From Eubacteriaceae bacterium (GTDB lineage: Bacteria; Bacillota; Clostridia; Eubacteriales; Eubacteriaceae): a stretch of DNA of 32,071 nucleotides. Below the pieces are notes generated by a model. That model made no database searches. It had not been told where the DNA came from and saw only the letters and a list, made by a program, of their open reading frames with translations. The stretch is taken from the NCBI GenBank assembly GCA_012522805.1, contig JAAYJS010000038.1:1-32071 (forward strand), in the 5' to 3' direction. Shown here one piece after another: positions 1 through 6,487 of this stretch. Both the position numbers and the translations under genes were made by a program. The stretch's first letter is position 1, and each line of letters starts with the position of its first letter.

Positions 1-125
1 AATTGGAGCTGTCCTTATGGACCTTCATGACGAATGGCTCAGTTCTACAAGAAAATATATTAAGTTTAATCAATGAGTGACCGGTAAAACATTGTATAGT
101 ATTTTACACAGGATTGTGGACTTGA
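1..125 (+). mobile_element. Right end of an IS256-family (mutator-type) insertion sequence, partial
   Basis: Bases 2-76 are open in frame and encode the last 24 residues of a protein (IGAVLMDLHDEWLSSTRKY and a short tail, stop TGA at 74-76). This resembles, from memory, the C-terminus of IS256-family DDE transposases, where a (I/L)GA-L-M--H-EW---RRY pattern is typical. The stretch at about 102-125 (TTTTACACAGGATTGTGGAC and a few bases more) has the look of an IS256-type terminal inverted repeat read outward. The element would end about 50 bases after its transposase stop, directly against the gldA coding frame. The left part lies outside the window, so the matching repeat and the 8-bp target duplication usual for this family cannot be checked. 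The exact boundary is uncertain by several bases. Confidence 0.62.
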
Positions 126-128
126 CTT

Positions 129-1154
129 GTGGCACCCTTGGGTAAAAAAGCCTTGGCCATTATTTCTCAATCCGGTTATCAAAGAAGCGGCAAGTTGGTA
201 GACGCCAGCTTAAAAGAAAATGATATCGAAGTCGTCTATGCTTATTTTAACGGTGAATGCAGCAAGGTCGAAATCGATAGAATCAAAGATCTAGTCCAGG
301 AAAACGAAGCCGATATCGTCTTAGGCATCGGCGGTGGGAAGATTTTAGATACCGCTAAAGCTGTGGCTTACTACGAAAAACTTCCCGTGGTGATTTGCCC
401 CACCATCGCTTCCACCGACGCACCCTGCAGTGCCCTGTCCGTTATTTACACGGAAGAGGGTGTCTTCGATGAATACCTGTTCTTACCATCCAATCCCAAT
501 GTGGTCATCATCGATACCGATGTCATCGTCAAATCTCCGGTTCGTTTAACCATTGCGGGAATGGGAGACGCTCTGGCAACTTATTTTGAAGCCCGGGCTT
601 GTCAAGCATCCAATGCAACCAGTTGTGCCGGCGGTACCATGACCTTGGCCGCCATGGCTCTATCCGAATTGTGTTTTAACACCTTAATGACGGAAGGGCG
701 CAAAGCAAAATTGGCTTTAGAGGCTGGTGTATCCACCGAAGCCGTGGATAAGGTGATCGAAGCCAACACCTTGTTAAGCGGTATCGGCTTTGAAAGCGGC
801 GGTTTGGCAGCAGCCCACGCCATCCACAACGGACTCACCGTTATGGAAGAATGCCATCACCTCTATCACGGTGAAAAGGTAGCCTTCGGTACGATTTGCC
901 AATTGGTATTGGAAAATGCGGATGAGGACGAATTATTTGAAATCATTTCCTTCTGCACCGAATTGGATTTACCCGTTACCTTAGAAGATATGGGTGTTGA
1001 AAAAATCAACCCAGACCAAATCATGGCGGTAGCCCAAGCGGCAACCGTAGAAGACGAAACCATTCACAACATGCCCTTCGAAGTGACCGCCGAGAGTGTG
1101 TATGGCGCTATTTTAGCGGCTGATGCCATAGGCAGATACATCAAAGGCGATTGA
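129..1154 (+). CDS. gldA: Glycerol dehydrogenase, N-terminally truncated by an IS insertion
   Basis: This is an iron/zinc-type alcohol dehydrogenase fold enzyme that oxidises glycerol to dihydroxyacetone with NAD+. Visible marks are the nucleotide-binding GIGGGKILDTAKA (residues 66-78), PTIASTDAPCSALSVIY (91-107), and metal ligands Asp147 (GMGDA), His230 (AAHAIHNG) and His247 (YHGEK). The reading begins at GTG 129, only one codon after an in-frame TGA at 123-125, and no good ribosome site precedes it. The peptide starts at VAPLGKKA, which in full-length GldA follows a first beta-strand segment (ISPxKYxQG...). About 26-29 residues of the usual ~365-370 are missing, and what stands there is the IS end. 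The rest of the frame is intact to a proper stop before a terminator. Either a GTG-started shortened protein is made or the gene is a recent pseudogene; I think reduced or lost function is more likely. Confidence 0.85.
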   Translation: MAPLGKKALAIISQSGYQRSGKLVDASLKENDIEVVYAYFNGECSKVEIDRIKDLVQENEADIVLGIGGGKILDTAKAVAYYEKLPVVICPTIASTDAPCSALSVIYTEEGVFDEYLFLPSNPNVVIIDTDVIVKSPVRLTIAGMGDALATYFEARACQASNATSCAGGTMTLAAMALSELCFNTLMTEGRKAKLALEAGVSTEAVDKVIEANTLLSGIGFESGGLAAAHAIHNGLTVMEECHHLYHGEKVAFGTICQLVLENADEDELFEIISFCTELDLPVTLEDMGVEKINPDQIMAVAQAATVEDETIHNMPFEVTAESVYGAILAADAIGRYIKGD

Positions 1155-1189
1155 TGCAATATTACCAATCCATCCATCTATACAAAAAA

Positions 1190-1218
1190 CCGAGTAGCGG
1201 ATTCGCCACTCGGTTTTT
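1190..1218. terminator. Bidirectional intrinsic terminator between gldA and the reductase-like gene
   Basis: A 10-bp stem (CCGAGTAGCG with CGCCACTCGG, one G-T pair) closes a GATT loop. It is flanked by A6 on the left and T5 on the right, so it can stop transcription from both convergent genes. Confidence 0.88.
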
Positions 1219-1242
1219 GTATTCAGAATCAAAACAAACCAT

Positions 1243-2187
1243 TTAGCATGTTGCGGTGGTTTCGACTTTTAAATCCAAGATTTGATTCTTATCCTTTAGA
1301 AGTTGGTCTTCTAAAATCATTTCTTGGGATTTTTCAAACCCGATGCGCTCAATGGTTTGAGAGAGACGTTCGCCTTTCTGGCCCATGGAGCGGTAAAATA
1401 AGATCACCTTTTCGATGGTTTGCATGACCTCTTCTTCATCGTCGAAAAAGGGTGATAAAAACTGGCCGATGGCAATGTTTTTACCCCAACGTCCACCGAC
1501 GACGAGCCGATAACCCCTGTGGCTGTTCATGGCATCAAAATGACATTTATCGGTACAAAAACCGCAATGGTTACAGGTTTGATCGATGGCAATGCGGTTG
1601 TCCGCATCGCCCTCGATGCGAGAAACGGCATGGATGGGGCAAGCCTCTAAAACCGTACACTTTTTACAACCCTTACATTTGTCCACATCAAATTGTGGAC
1701 GGTTTAATCCGATAACGCCGACATCGTTTAAATTGGGTTTAACGCAATTGTTGGGGCAACCGCCCACAGCAATTTTAAATTTGTGCGGCAAAGAAACGTT
1801 GCGGTAACCTTCATAAAACAGATGATGGATTTTTTCCGATACAGCCAGAGTATCCGCTTGGCCGTATTGGCAGGTTGTTCCTTTACAGGACACAACGGGG
1901 CGCACCTTTGCACCGGTTCCACCGGTAACACAACCCTCTTGGGCAATAAACTCTTGAAAAGCGGGAATATTGTCATAATGAATACCGGGTATCTCGATGG
2001 TCAGTCTTGTTGTAAAAAGCAAGCTCCCGTTACCGAATTTTTTAGCTGCCTCTGCTAAAGTGGTTAGGGCGACATGGTTCACTTTGCCGTTGACGGTGAT
2101 AATTCTGCCGGAAAACAGATCTGTCCCTCTGTTGTGCAAAAAACCTTCAGCTTTGACGGCTTTAATTTGTTCTGGTGTGACTTTCAT
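1243..2187 (-). CDS. Siroheme/4Fe-4S nitrite-sulfite reductase-like protein with two ferredoxin clusters
   Basis: A 314-residue protein with the nitrite/sulfite reductase ferredoxin-like half domain at the N-terminus. The siroheme-[4Fe-4S] cysteines appear as C-x5-C (Cys101, Cys106) and C-x3-C (Cys144, Cys148 in GGCPNNC). A two-cluster ferredoxin insert follows: Cys171/174/177/183 and Cys205/208/211/215, the last followed by His instead of Pro. The size and layout resemble AsrC-like single-subunit proteins common in anaerobic Clostridia, not the ~550-residue assimilatory enzymes. It probably moves electrons to a small sulfur or nitrogen oxyanion in the cytoplasm, but the substrate cannot be read from sequence. 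The ATG follows AAGGAGG at good spacing. No AsrA/AsrB or siroheme synthesis gene is nearby, so it stands as a single-gene unit with its own promoter. Confidence 0.85.
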   Translation of the reverse strand: MKVTPEQIKAVKAEGFLHNRGTDLFSGRIITVNGKVNHVALTTLAEAAKKFGNGSLLFTTRLTIEIPGIHYDNIPAFQEFIAQEGCVTGGTGAKVRPVVSCKGTTCQYGQADTLAVSEKIHHLFYEGYRNVSLPHKFKIAVGGCPNNCVKPNLNDVGVIGLNRPQFDVDKCKGCKKCTVLEACPIHAVSRIEGDADNRIAIDQTCNHCGFCTDKCHFDAMNSHRGYRLVVGGRWGKNIAIGQFLSPFFDDEEEVMQTIEKVILFYRSMGQKGERLSQTIERIGFEKSQEMILEDQLLKDKNQILDLKVETTATC

Positions 2188-2215
2188 CTATGAACCTCCT
2201 TCTTTTTGTACTTAT

Positions 2216-2245
2216 ATTTTATCACTATATAGAAAAAAGTGTAAA
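2216..2245 (-). promoter_or_regulatory. Probable sigma-A promoter of the reductase-like gene
   Basis: On the minus strand TTTACA, an 18-base spacer and TAAAAT are found, about 30 bases before the start codon. It lies in the 94-base gap after the transporter gene, so the reductase-like gene is probably transcribed on its own. Confidence 0.5.
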
Positions 2246-2281
2246 AAAAGAGATTGCATTCTATCAAATTTATTCGAATTT

Positions 2282-3190
2282 TTAGTGCTTCTTCGAAGAA
2301 TCTTGAACGACCCAAACCCCGAAACTGACTAAAATGAGAGCGGCCAAGGTCCGGAACTCCCAAAAGGTTTCCTTTAAAAAAATACCGGAAAGCACCGTGC
2401 CGTAGATGGGAATGGTCAAATTGTAAACGCCGATTCGGCTGACTGGATTTTCTTTTAGCAACAATGTCCAGATATTAAAAGCCGCCAAGGATAAAAACAC
2501 CAGATAAAACAATATGGCATAAGCTCCCAAGCCGGTTGGGGTCCATGTTCCGCCACGGGACATGCCGACGACCATCAGCAAGAAACCGCCGAAGCTCAGT
2601 TGGGATCCGGTCAAGATGAAGGGGTGGGTTCGATGGGAGAGGGGCCGTACCAGAACCGTACCCAAAGCGCCGAAAAAGGTCGACAATAACAACATGGCTT
2701 CTCCAAAAAAGTGCAAAGCTTCCGAGGTATCGGCACCGAGTTGTAAGACGACGATGCCCGCCGTGCCGATGACACAGCCCAGGATTTTAAGTGGGGTCAA
2801 GAGTTCATCTTTTAATAGAAAGTGGGCGATCACCAATATCATAAACGAAGACGTCCCGTTGATAATGGAAGCAACGGCTCCCGGTGTATGGGCCAAGCCG
2901 ATATAAGAAAAGAAGTATTGTCCGAAGGTTTGCACCAAACCCAAGGCCATCATCGGTTTCCAAAGTGTTTGATCCGGGATAGGCCATTTTTTAAAACGGA
3001 AGGCCGCGTAGCACAAGGTGACCAAACCGGCCAAAAAAAAGCGAATGCCGGCAAAAAGAATGCGGGAGCTGACGGACGTTACTTGAAAAAGCGTGTAGCC
3101 GATTTTAATAGAGGGGAAAGCCGATCCCCATAATAAACAGGCGGTATTTGCCAATAGAAAAACAACAACGGGTTTTTGAAGTGTTTTCAA
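2282..3190 (-). CDS. EamA/DMT-family membrane transporter
   Basis: A 302-residue integral membrane protein of the drug/metabolite transporter superfamily, with about ten hydrophobic segments forming two EamA repeats. The first helix holds the family's typical LLWGSAFP-IK pattern; the second repeat ends in IPIYGTVLSGIFLKE. It probably exports a small metabolite such as an amino acid. The start is taken at TTG 3190, because GGAGG lies 6 bases before it and the product then has the family's usual ~300 residues. The frame stays open for another 111 codons upstream, but that extension has no transporter character. No promoter could be fixed with confidence between the terminator at 3495 and this start. 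The substrate is unknown. Confidence 0.85.
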   Translation of the reverse strand: MKTLQKPVVVFLLANTACLLWGSAFPSIKIGYTLFQVTSVSSRILFAGIRFFLAGLVTLCYAAFRFKKWPIPDQTLWKPMMALGLVQTFGQYFFSYIGLAHTPGAVASIINGTSSFMILVIAHFLLKDELLTPLKILGCVIGTAGIVVLQLGADTSEALHFFGEAMLLLSTFFGALGTVLVRPLSHRTHPFILTGSQLSFGGFLLMVVGMSRGGTWTPTGLGAYAILFYLVFLSLAAFNIWTLLLKENPVSRIGVYNLTIPIYGTVLSGIFLKETFWEFRTLAALILVSFGVWVVQDSSKKH

Positions 3191-3494
3191 AAGAAGCCTC
3201 CATGATGGATTGTAATGGGACGGGTCTTTGACCAAGGCGCGATACATGTCTCTTGTTTCACTTTCAAATCCAGTTGTCACCTTCGGCACCTTCACCCTAT
3301 CTGTCCAATGAGGGTACCAAAGACGAGGGATCATTTCAAGATGAAGAGATCTATTCGCTATTGAAAATAGTCTGACTTGATCTTTTAGAATTCCAATACG
3401 AGGGATGACAGCCATCGCGACAGAATTTTCGGAGAACAGAGAGGTGTTTCGATGGGAGCAAATCTTGGATTGAAGAGAAACAGAACACCGATAA
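3191..3494 (-). other. Long untranslated leader of the EamA gene, no recognised element
   Basis: About 300 bases lie between the terminator of the upstream operon and the transporter's TTG start. On the minus strand I see a short GGTGTT/AACACC pairing near the 5' end and a possible CCCT/AGGG hairpin around 3293-3320, but no conserved riboswitch or T-box core. The sequence ACGAGGGAT occurs twice on the plus strand (near 3325 and 3399). The promoter must lie here unless the upstream terminator leaks. Confidence 0.35.
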
Positions 3495-3533
3495 TAAAAA
3501 ACCACGGCAGATGGGCTAGGCATCTGCCGTGGT
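3495..3533 (-). terminator. Intrinsic terminator of the URO-D operon
   Basis: A perfect 13-bp stem (3501-3513 with 3521-3533) has a 7-base loop. On the minus strand it is followed by TTTTTT. It closes the transcript that carries the URO-D gene and the small gene behind it. Confidence 0.85.
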
Positions 3534-3589
3534 TGGCAACCTTCTGGGACAAAGGGTGTTCATCCTGAAGAGGGTGCGGTCCAATGTAT

Positions 3590-3739
3590 TTATTGCAACA
3601 AGCCGACGATAAAATTCATAAAAGCGGCCTCGTCGCCTTCCCAAAGCTCTTGAATTTTTTCCAATCTTTCGCCTTCGACGTGGAAGGTATTTTGATTGTC
3701 TTCAAAGGGGAATAATTGTGTTTTCTTCTTTTGATCCAT
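3590..3739 (-). CDS. Small 49-residue protein of unknown function, downstream of the URO-D gene
   Basis: A short reading frame begins at ATG 3739, 13 bases after the stop of the URO-D-family gene. It has a strong ribosome site (GGAGG, 5 bases before the ATG) and stops at TAA 3590-3592. The product starts MDQKKKTQLFPF and ends FIVGLLQ. It is highly charged, has no signal peptide or membrane span, and its middle (VEGERLEKIQELWEGDEAAF) would form an amphipathic helix. Position, ribosome site and the terminator 57 bases downstream argue that it is translated with the URO-D gene. I do not recognise the family. Confidence 0.68.
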   Translation of the reverse strand: MDQKKKTQLFPFEDNQNTFHVEGERLEKIQELWEGDEAAFMNFIVGLLQ

Positions 3740-3752
3740 GATAACCTCCAAA

Positions 3753-4892
3753 TTAATACGTACCGTTTTCGCGGATATAGCGGTTGACGGCGTTTAAGTG
3801 GTTGACTTGGATATCCTTAATGGTGGTGGTAATTTTGTCGAAGCCAAACATATAGCCGCCACCGGGTGCTAAAATATCCACCAATTCCTTGGTTTTGTCG
3901 ATACACTCCGACTCGGTGCCATGGGCCAGCAAGGTGACCGGATAAAAGCCGGTCAGAGCCATTTTATCTCCAATCTTGTCTTTGATGGCCTTGGGATCAG
4001 CATACTCAAATCGACCCAAAATCCGTTTTTCCGGCAACGTTACTAAATGGTCGTAATAACGCGTCCAATCCCCTTCAAAGAAAATATAGAGGTAATAACC
4101 TTTTTGTGTGAGGATATCCACCATTTTAGCGAAGGTCGGCCAGTACATCTTGTCGAAAACCCGATCGCTGATATAGGGTGGCATGTGGAGAGGCATAAAG
4201 ACCATGGCATCTACCGTTGGTGGCGCCACCACGGCTTTTTGAATCATTAAGGGTAGGAGGGCTTCGCAAGCTTCGATCACTTTTTCCGGCATACGGCGAA
4301 CGTCCTTGGAAATTCCGGTAAAGCTGCGGAGCAAATCGGCTAAAAAGTCAAAAGGTGCCTCGGCGGATGCAGCGGTGAGGACGAATAGACCCTCTTCTTC
4401 CAACAATTGACCCATGGCGGCATTATAAGGGCCGAAGGTGCGATTGAGAGACATCATGCCCCTTGCCAATGCCATGGAGCGATAGGGCTCCGGTTTATCA
4501 AAGACTTTGTAGAGTCTCGGCAAGCACTTTCCCGCTAAAAATGCCGGAACATCGGCGATGAGTTCATCGTATTCATCGTCTTCCATAGAGTGCACTTCCG
4601 GGTGTTGCACAAAACCCTCTTTGCTTTGTATAAAGGATTTGGCTTCCAAGGAGGTGTAATAACGGGGAGAACGGTAAAAGGTACTGCGGATAAAGTCGCC
4701 CTCAAAGGCCGGGACGGCCTTTCTCATAGCGTCGATGACTTTTTCCGTTTCCCACAATCCGTCAAAAATGTGATAACCGGCGTATTCGATGGCCATTTCC
4801 GGTGTGATGATGTGTTCGATTGGAATGTAATCCGGTTTTTCCATATGCATGACTTTGCGAATATTGTCGATCCGACTTTGTTTTTTATCCAT
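3753..4892 (-). CDS. Uroporphyrinogen decarboxylase-fold protein (URO-D superfamily, probable methyl-transfer role)
   Basis: A 379-residue protein with the URO-D TIM-barrel fold. The N-terminal RIDNIRKVMHMEKPDYIPIE segment is the usual start of clostridial URO-D-family proteins, and YADPKAIKDKIGDKMALTGFYP and LAPGGGYMFGFD match the C-terminal half. True HemE enzymes are ~340-350 residues and carry an N-terminal RxPVWxMRQAG motif, which is absent here. This points to the paralogues that act in corrinoid-dependent demethylation (MtaA/CmuA-like) or unknown reactions. No corrinoid protein or methyltransferase partner lies next to it. It is the first gene of a two-gene unit with the 49-residue protein, preceded by a structured leader. 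The ATG follows AAAGGAAA, a moderate ribosome site. Confidence 0.75.
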   Translation of the reverse strand: MDKKQSRIDNIRKVMHMEKPDYIPIEHIITPEMAIEYAGYHIFDGLWETEKVIDAMRKAVPAFEGDFIRSTFYRSPRYYTSLEAKSFIQSKEGFVQHPEVHSMEDDEYDELIADVPAFLAGKCLPRLYKVFDKPEPYRSMALARGMMSLNRTFGPYNAAMGQLLEEEGLFVLTAASAEAPFDFLADLLRSFTGISKDVRRMPEKVIEACEALLPLMIQKAVVAPPTVDAMVFMPLHMPPYISDRVFDKMYWPTFAKMVDILTQKGYYLYIFFEGDWTRYYDHLVTLPEKRILGRFEYADPKAIKDKIGDKMALTGFYPVTLLAHGTESECIDKTKELVDILAPGGGYMFGFDKITTTIKDIQVNHLNAVNRYIRENGTY

Positions 4893-4925
4893 TTCTCATT
4901 TCCTTTCTTCAGTGGAATTTGGTCC

Positions 4926-5008
4926 CGAGGTGTGGCCAGCCGGCATGAAAAGCAATCATGAGGAGGTATCGTTGACCATGCCGGGAACGCCTCAAGGCCT
5001 GACCCTCG
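4926..5008 (-). ncRNA. Candidate structured leader RNA of the URO-D gene
   Basis: Three nested perfect pairings surround a 29-base loop. Given on the plus strand they are CGAGG 4926-4930 with 5004-5008, GGCC 4934-4937 with 4996-4999, and CCGGCATG 4940-4947 with 4977-4984. The inner strands are joined by short unpaired stretches on one side and a longer one (GAACGCCTCAA) on the other. The element ends 33 bases before the URO-D start codon. This part is GC-rich while the flank beyond 5010 is strongly AT-rich. There is no T-tract, so control, if any, would act on translation or by a factor. I cannot match it to a riboswitch class I know. Confidence 0.45.
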
Positions 5009-5224
5009 ATCAAAACAATGTTTATTGAATAAAAGATAATTCAATGATAAGGGACAATTTACGAAAAGTCAATACAAAACATTAAATAAAATACAATTTA
5101 CTAAATAAATAATGAGATTTACGCTAATAATGAGAAAATAATAGGAAATATTTGCCAAATTTTTAGAACCCTCCCTTGATTGAGGCAGCACCCAACCCCT
5201 GGGGATTTTTAACAGAAAGGAACC
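5009..5224. other. AT-rich divergent intergenic stretch
   Basis: This spans the gap between the URO-D leader and the aromatic operon promoter. It is very AT-rich with runs such as AATAAATAATGAG. It should hold the URO-D promoter; TTGTCC with a 17-base spacer and TTTTAT is a weak candidate on the minus strand near 5026-5056. Nothing else is recognised. Confidence 0.3.
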
Positions 5225-5253
5225 TTGACATTTTTTTCCATAAACCTTATAAT
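5225..5253 (+). promoter_or_regulatory. Consensus sigma-A promoter of the aromatic amino acid operon
   Basis: TTGACA (5225-5230) and TATAAT (5248-5253) are separated by exactly 17 bases, a perfect consensus. The strength fits a gene set held back by attenuation downstream. Confidence 0.93.
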
Positions 5254-5277
5254 GATAAAAAATTAAGGAGCAGAACG

Positions 5278-5394
5278 ATGGTAACTCGCACCCACCTTCA
5301 ATTTGATTACGCCTATGGTTATCAATATCGTCGCGACGATGTTGATCAATTTAATATGCGTAAAATTGAACGGGTAGACCTTTGCCATTGTTAA
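5278..5394 (+). CDS. Tyr-rich leader peptide of the aroF-tyrA operon
   Basis: A 38-codon reading frame starts at ATG 5278 behind AAGGAG and a consensus promoter, and ends at TAA 5392-5394. The peptide contains F-D-YAYGYQY at residues 9-17, so four Tyr codons occur in seven positions, plus Phe9 and Phe25. A near-perfect inverted repeat of 13+13 bases (5321-5346) begins inside the last two Tyr codons. A ribosome waiting for charged tRNA-Tyr would therefore cover its left arm. A terminator follows 26 bases after the stop and the next genes make tyrosine. These are the hallmarks of a ribosome-mediated attenuation leader. The product itself probably has no function. A longer frame from 5176 exists but lies upstream of the promoter. 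Confidence 0.82.
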   Translation: MVTRTHLQFDYAYGYQYRRDDVDQFNMRKIERVDLCHC

Positions 5395-5419
5395 CTGTGT
5401 GACCATTATAGGTAAATTC

Positions 5420-5462
5420 AGGGACTCTCGTGAGTCCCTTTTTTATTGGGACTTGCAGTCCC
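5420..5462 (+). terminator. Attenuator terminator with an alternative hairpin before aroF
   Basis: GGGACTC (5421-5427) pairs with GAGTCCC (5432-5438) around TCGT, with an A-T pair outside, followed by T6: a compact intrinsic terminator between the leader peptide and aroF. Directly after it GGGACT (5448-5453) and AGTCCC (5457-5462) form a second small hairpin. The arms have the same sequence, so they can also pair across the two hairpins, giving mutually exclusive folds just before the aroF ribosome site. Confidence 0.85.
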
Positions 5463-5476
5463 ATCAAGGAGAAAAA

Positions 5477-6487
5477 ATGATTGTCGTCATCAAGCCGCGT
5501 GCAGCAGAAAATGAAATTCAAAAATTAATGGACAAAATTCGCATTCAAGGTGTCGATATCCACTATTCCAAGGGAGCATCTCAAGTCATCTTGGGTTTAG
5601 TGGGCGATACGCAAGCGATCAACCGGAACATGATCGCTTCCAGCGATATCGTAGAAAAGGTTCTGTCCGTTCAAGAACCTTATAAAAAAGCCAACCGTCT
5701 GATTCACCCGCAGGATACGATTTTGGAAATCATGGGTCGAAAAGTCGGAGAGGGCAACTTAACCGTTATGGCGGGGCCTTGCTCGGTAGAAAGTGAAGAA
5801 CAAATCGTCTCTGTAGCCAAGGATGTTCAAGCTGCCGGTGCCCACTTTTTAAGAGGGGGCGCCTTTAAACCCAGAACGTCTCCCTATTCCTTTCAAGGCA
5901 TGGGAAAAATGGGTTTGGAGTTGCTATCCATCGCTAAGAAAGAAACCGGTCTGCCCTTGGTCAGCGAACTCATGGACTTGCAAGACTTAGATCTCTTTGA
6001 AGACGTGGACGTCATTCAAGTCGGCGCGCGAAACATGCAAAACTTCTCCCTTTTAAAGGAATTGGGTAAAATCGACAAACCGATTTTGCTTAAAAGAGGG
6101 TTGTCCGCCACCATCGAGGAGTGGATTATGAGCGCGGAATACATCATGGCCGGTGGGAACGAAGAGGTGATCCTCTGTGAAAGAGGTATCCGAACCTTTG
6201 AAACCATGACGCGCAACACCTTAGACCTGTCCTGTATTCCCATCATCAAATCCAAAACCCATTTACCCATCATCGTCGATCCCAGCCACGCCACAGGCAT
6301 CCGTTGGGCGGTCAAGGCGATGGCCAAGGCTGCGGTAGCTGCCGGTGCCGATGGCATCATGGTGGAGGTACACAACGACCCGGCCCACGCCCTATGCGAT
6401 GGCGAGCAAGCCCTGTCCCCTGTGGACTTCTCCCAACTGATGGACAGCATTCAAAAAATTAGTCAGATAGAGGGTAAGGTGATATAA
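5477..6487 (+). CDS. aroF: 3-deoxy-D-arabino-heptulosonate 7-phosphate (DAHP) synthase, type I-beta with regulatory N-terminus
   Basis: A 336-residue enzyme that condenses phosphoenolpyruvate and erythrose 4-phosphate, the first step of the shikimate pathway. Residues 1 to ~70 form the ferredoxin-like domain (MIVVIKPRAAENEIQKL...) that mediates Tyr/Phe feedback inhibition in the Thermotoga-type enzyme. The catalytic barrel shows AGPCSVES, GGAFKPRTSPYSFQG, a LLKRG active-site stretch, IVDPSHATG and the closing VEVHNDPAHALCDGEQAL. The start is ATG 5477 behind AAGGAG. A GTG at 5399 opens the same frame but would run through the attenuator. It overlaps tyrA by one base (TAATG), so translation is coupled. 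Confidence 0.95.
   Translation: MIVVIKPRAAENEIQKLMDKIRIQGVDIHYSKGASQVILGLVGDTQAINRNMIASSDIVEKVLSVQEPYKKANRLIHPQDTILEIMGRKVGEGNLTVMAGPCSVESEEQIVSVAKDVQAAGAHFLRGGAFKPRTSPYSFQGMGKMGLELLSIAKKETGLPLVSELMDLQDLDLFEDVDVIQVGARNMQNFSLLKELGKIDKPILLKRGLSATIEEWIMSAEYIMAGGNEEVILCERGIRTFETMTRNTLDLSCIPIIKSKTHLPIIVDPSHATGIRWAVKAMAKAAVAAGADGIMVEVHNDPAHALCDGEQALSPVDFSQLMDSIQKISQIEGKVI

Noticed and set aside
602-1063. Minus-strand frames opposite gldA
   Set aside because: They are antisense images of conserved gldA codons without ribosome sites or recognisable products.
3191-3523. N-terminal extension of the EamA transporter to a start at 3523
   Set aside because: It begins inside the preceding terminator hairpin, lacks transporter features, and TTG 3190 has a GGAGG site and gives the family's length.
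5399-5476. GTG 5399 as start of aroF
   Set aside because: It would translate through the attenuator; ATG 5477 has AAGGAG and begins the conserved domain.
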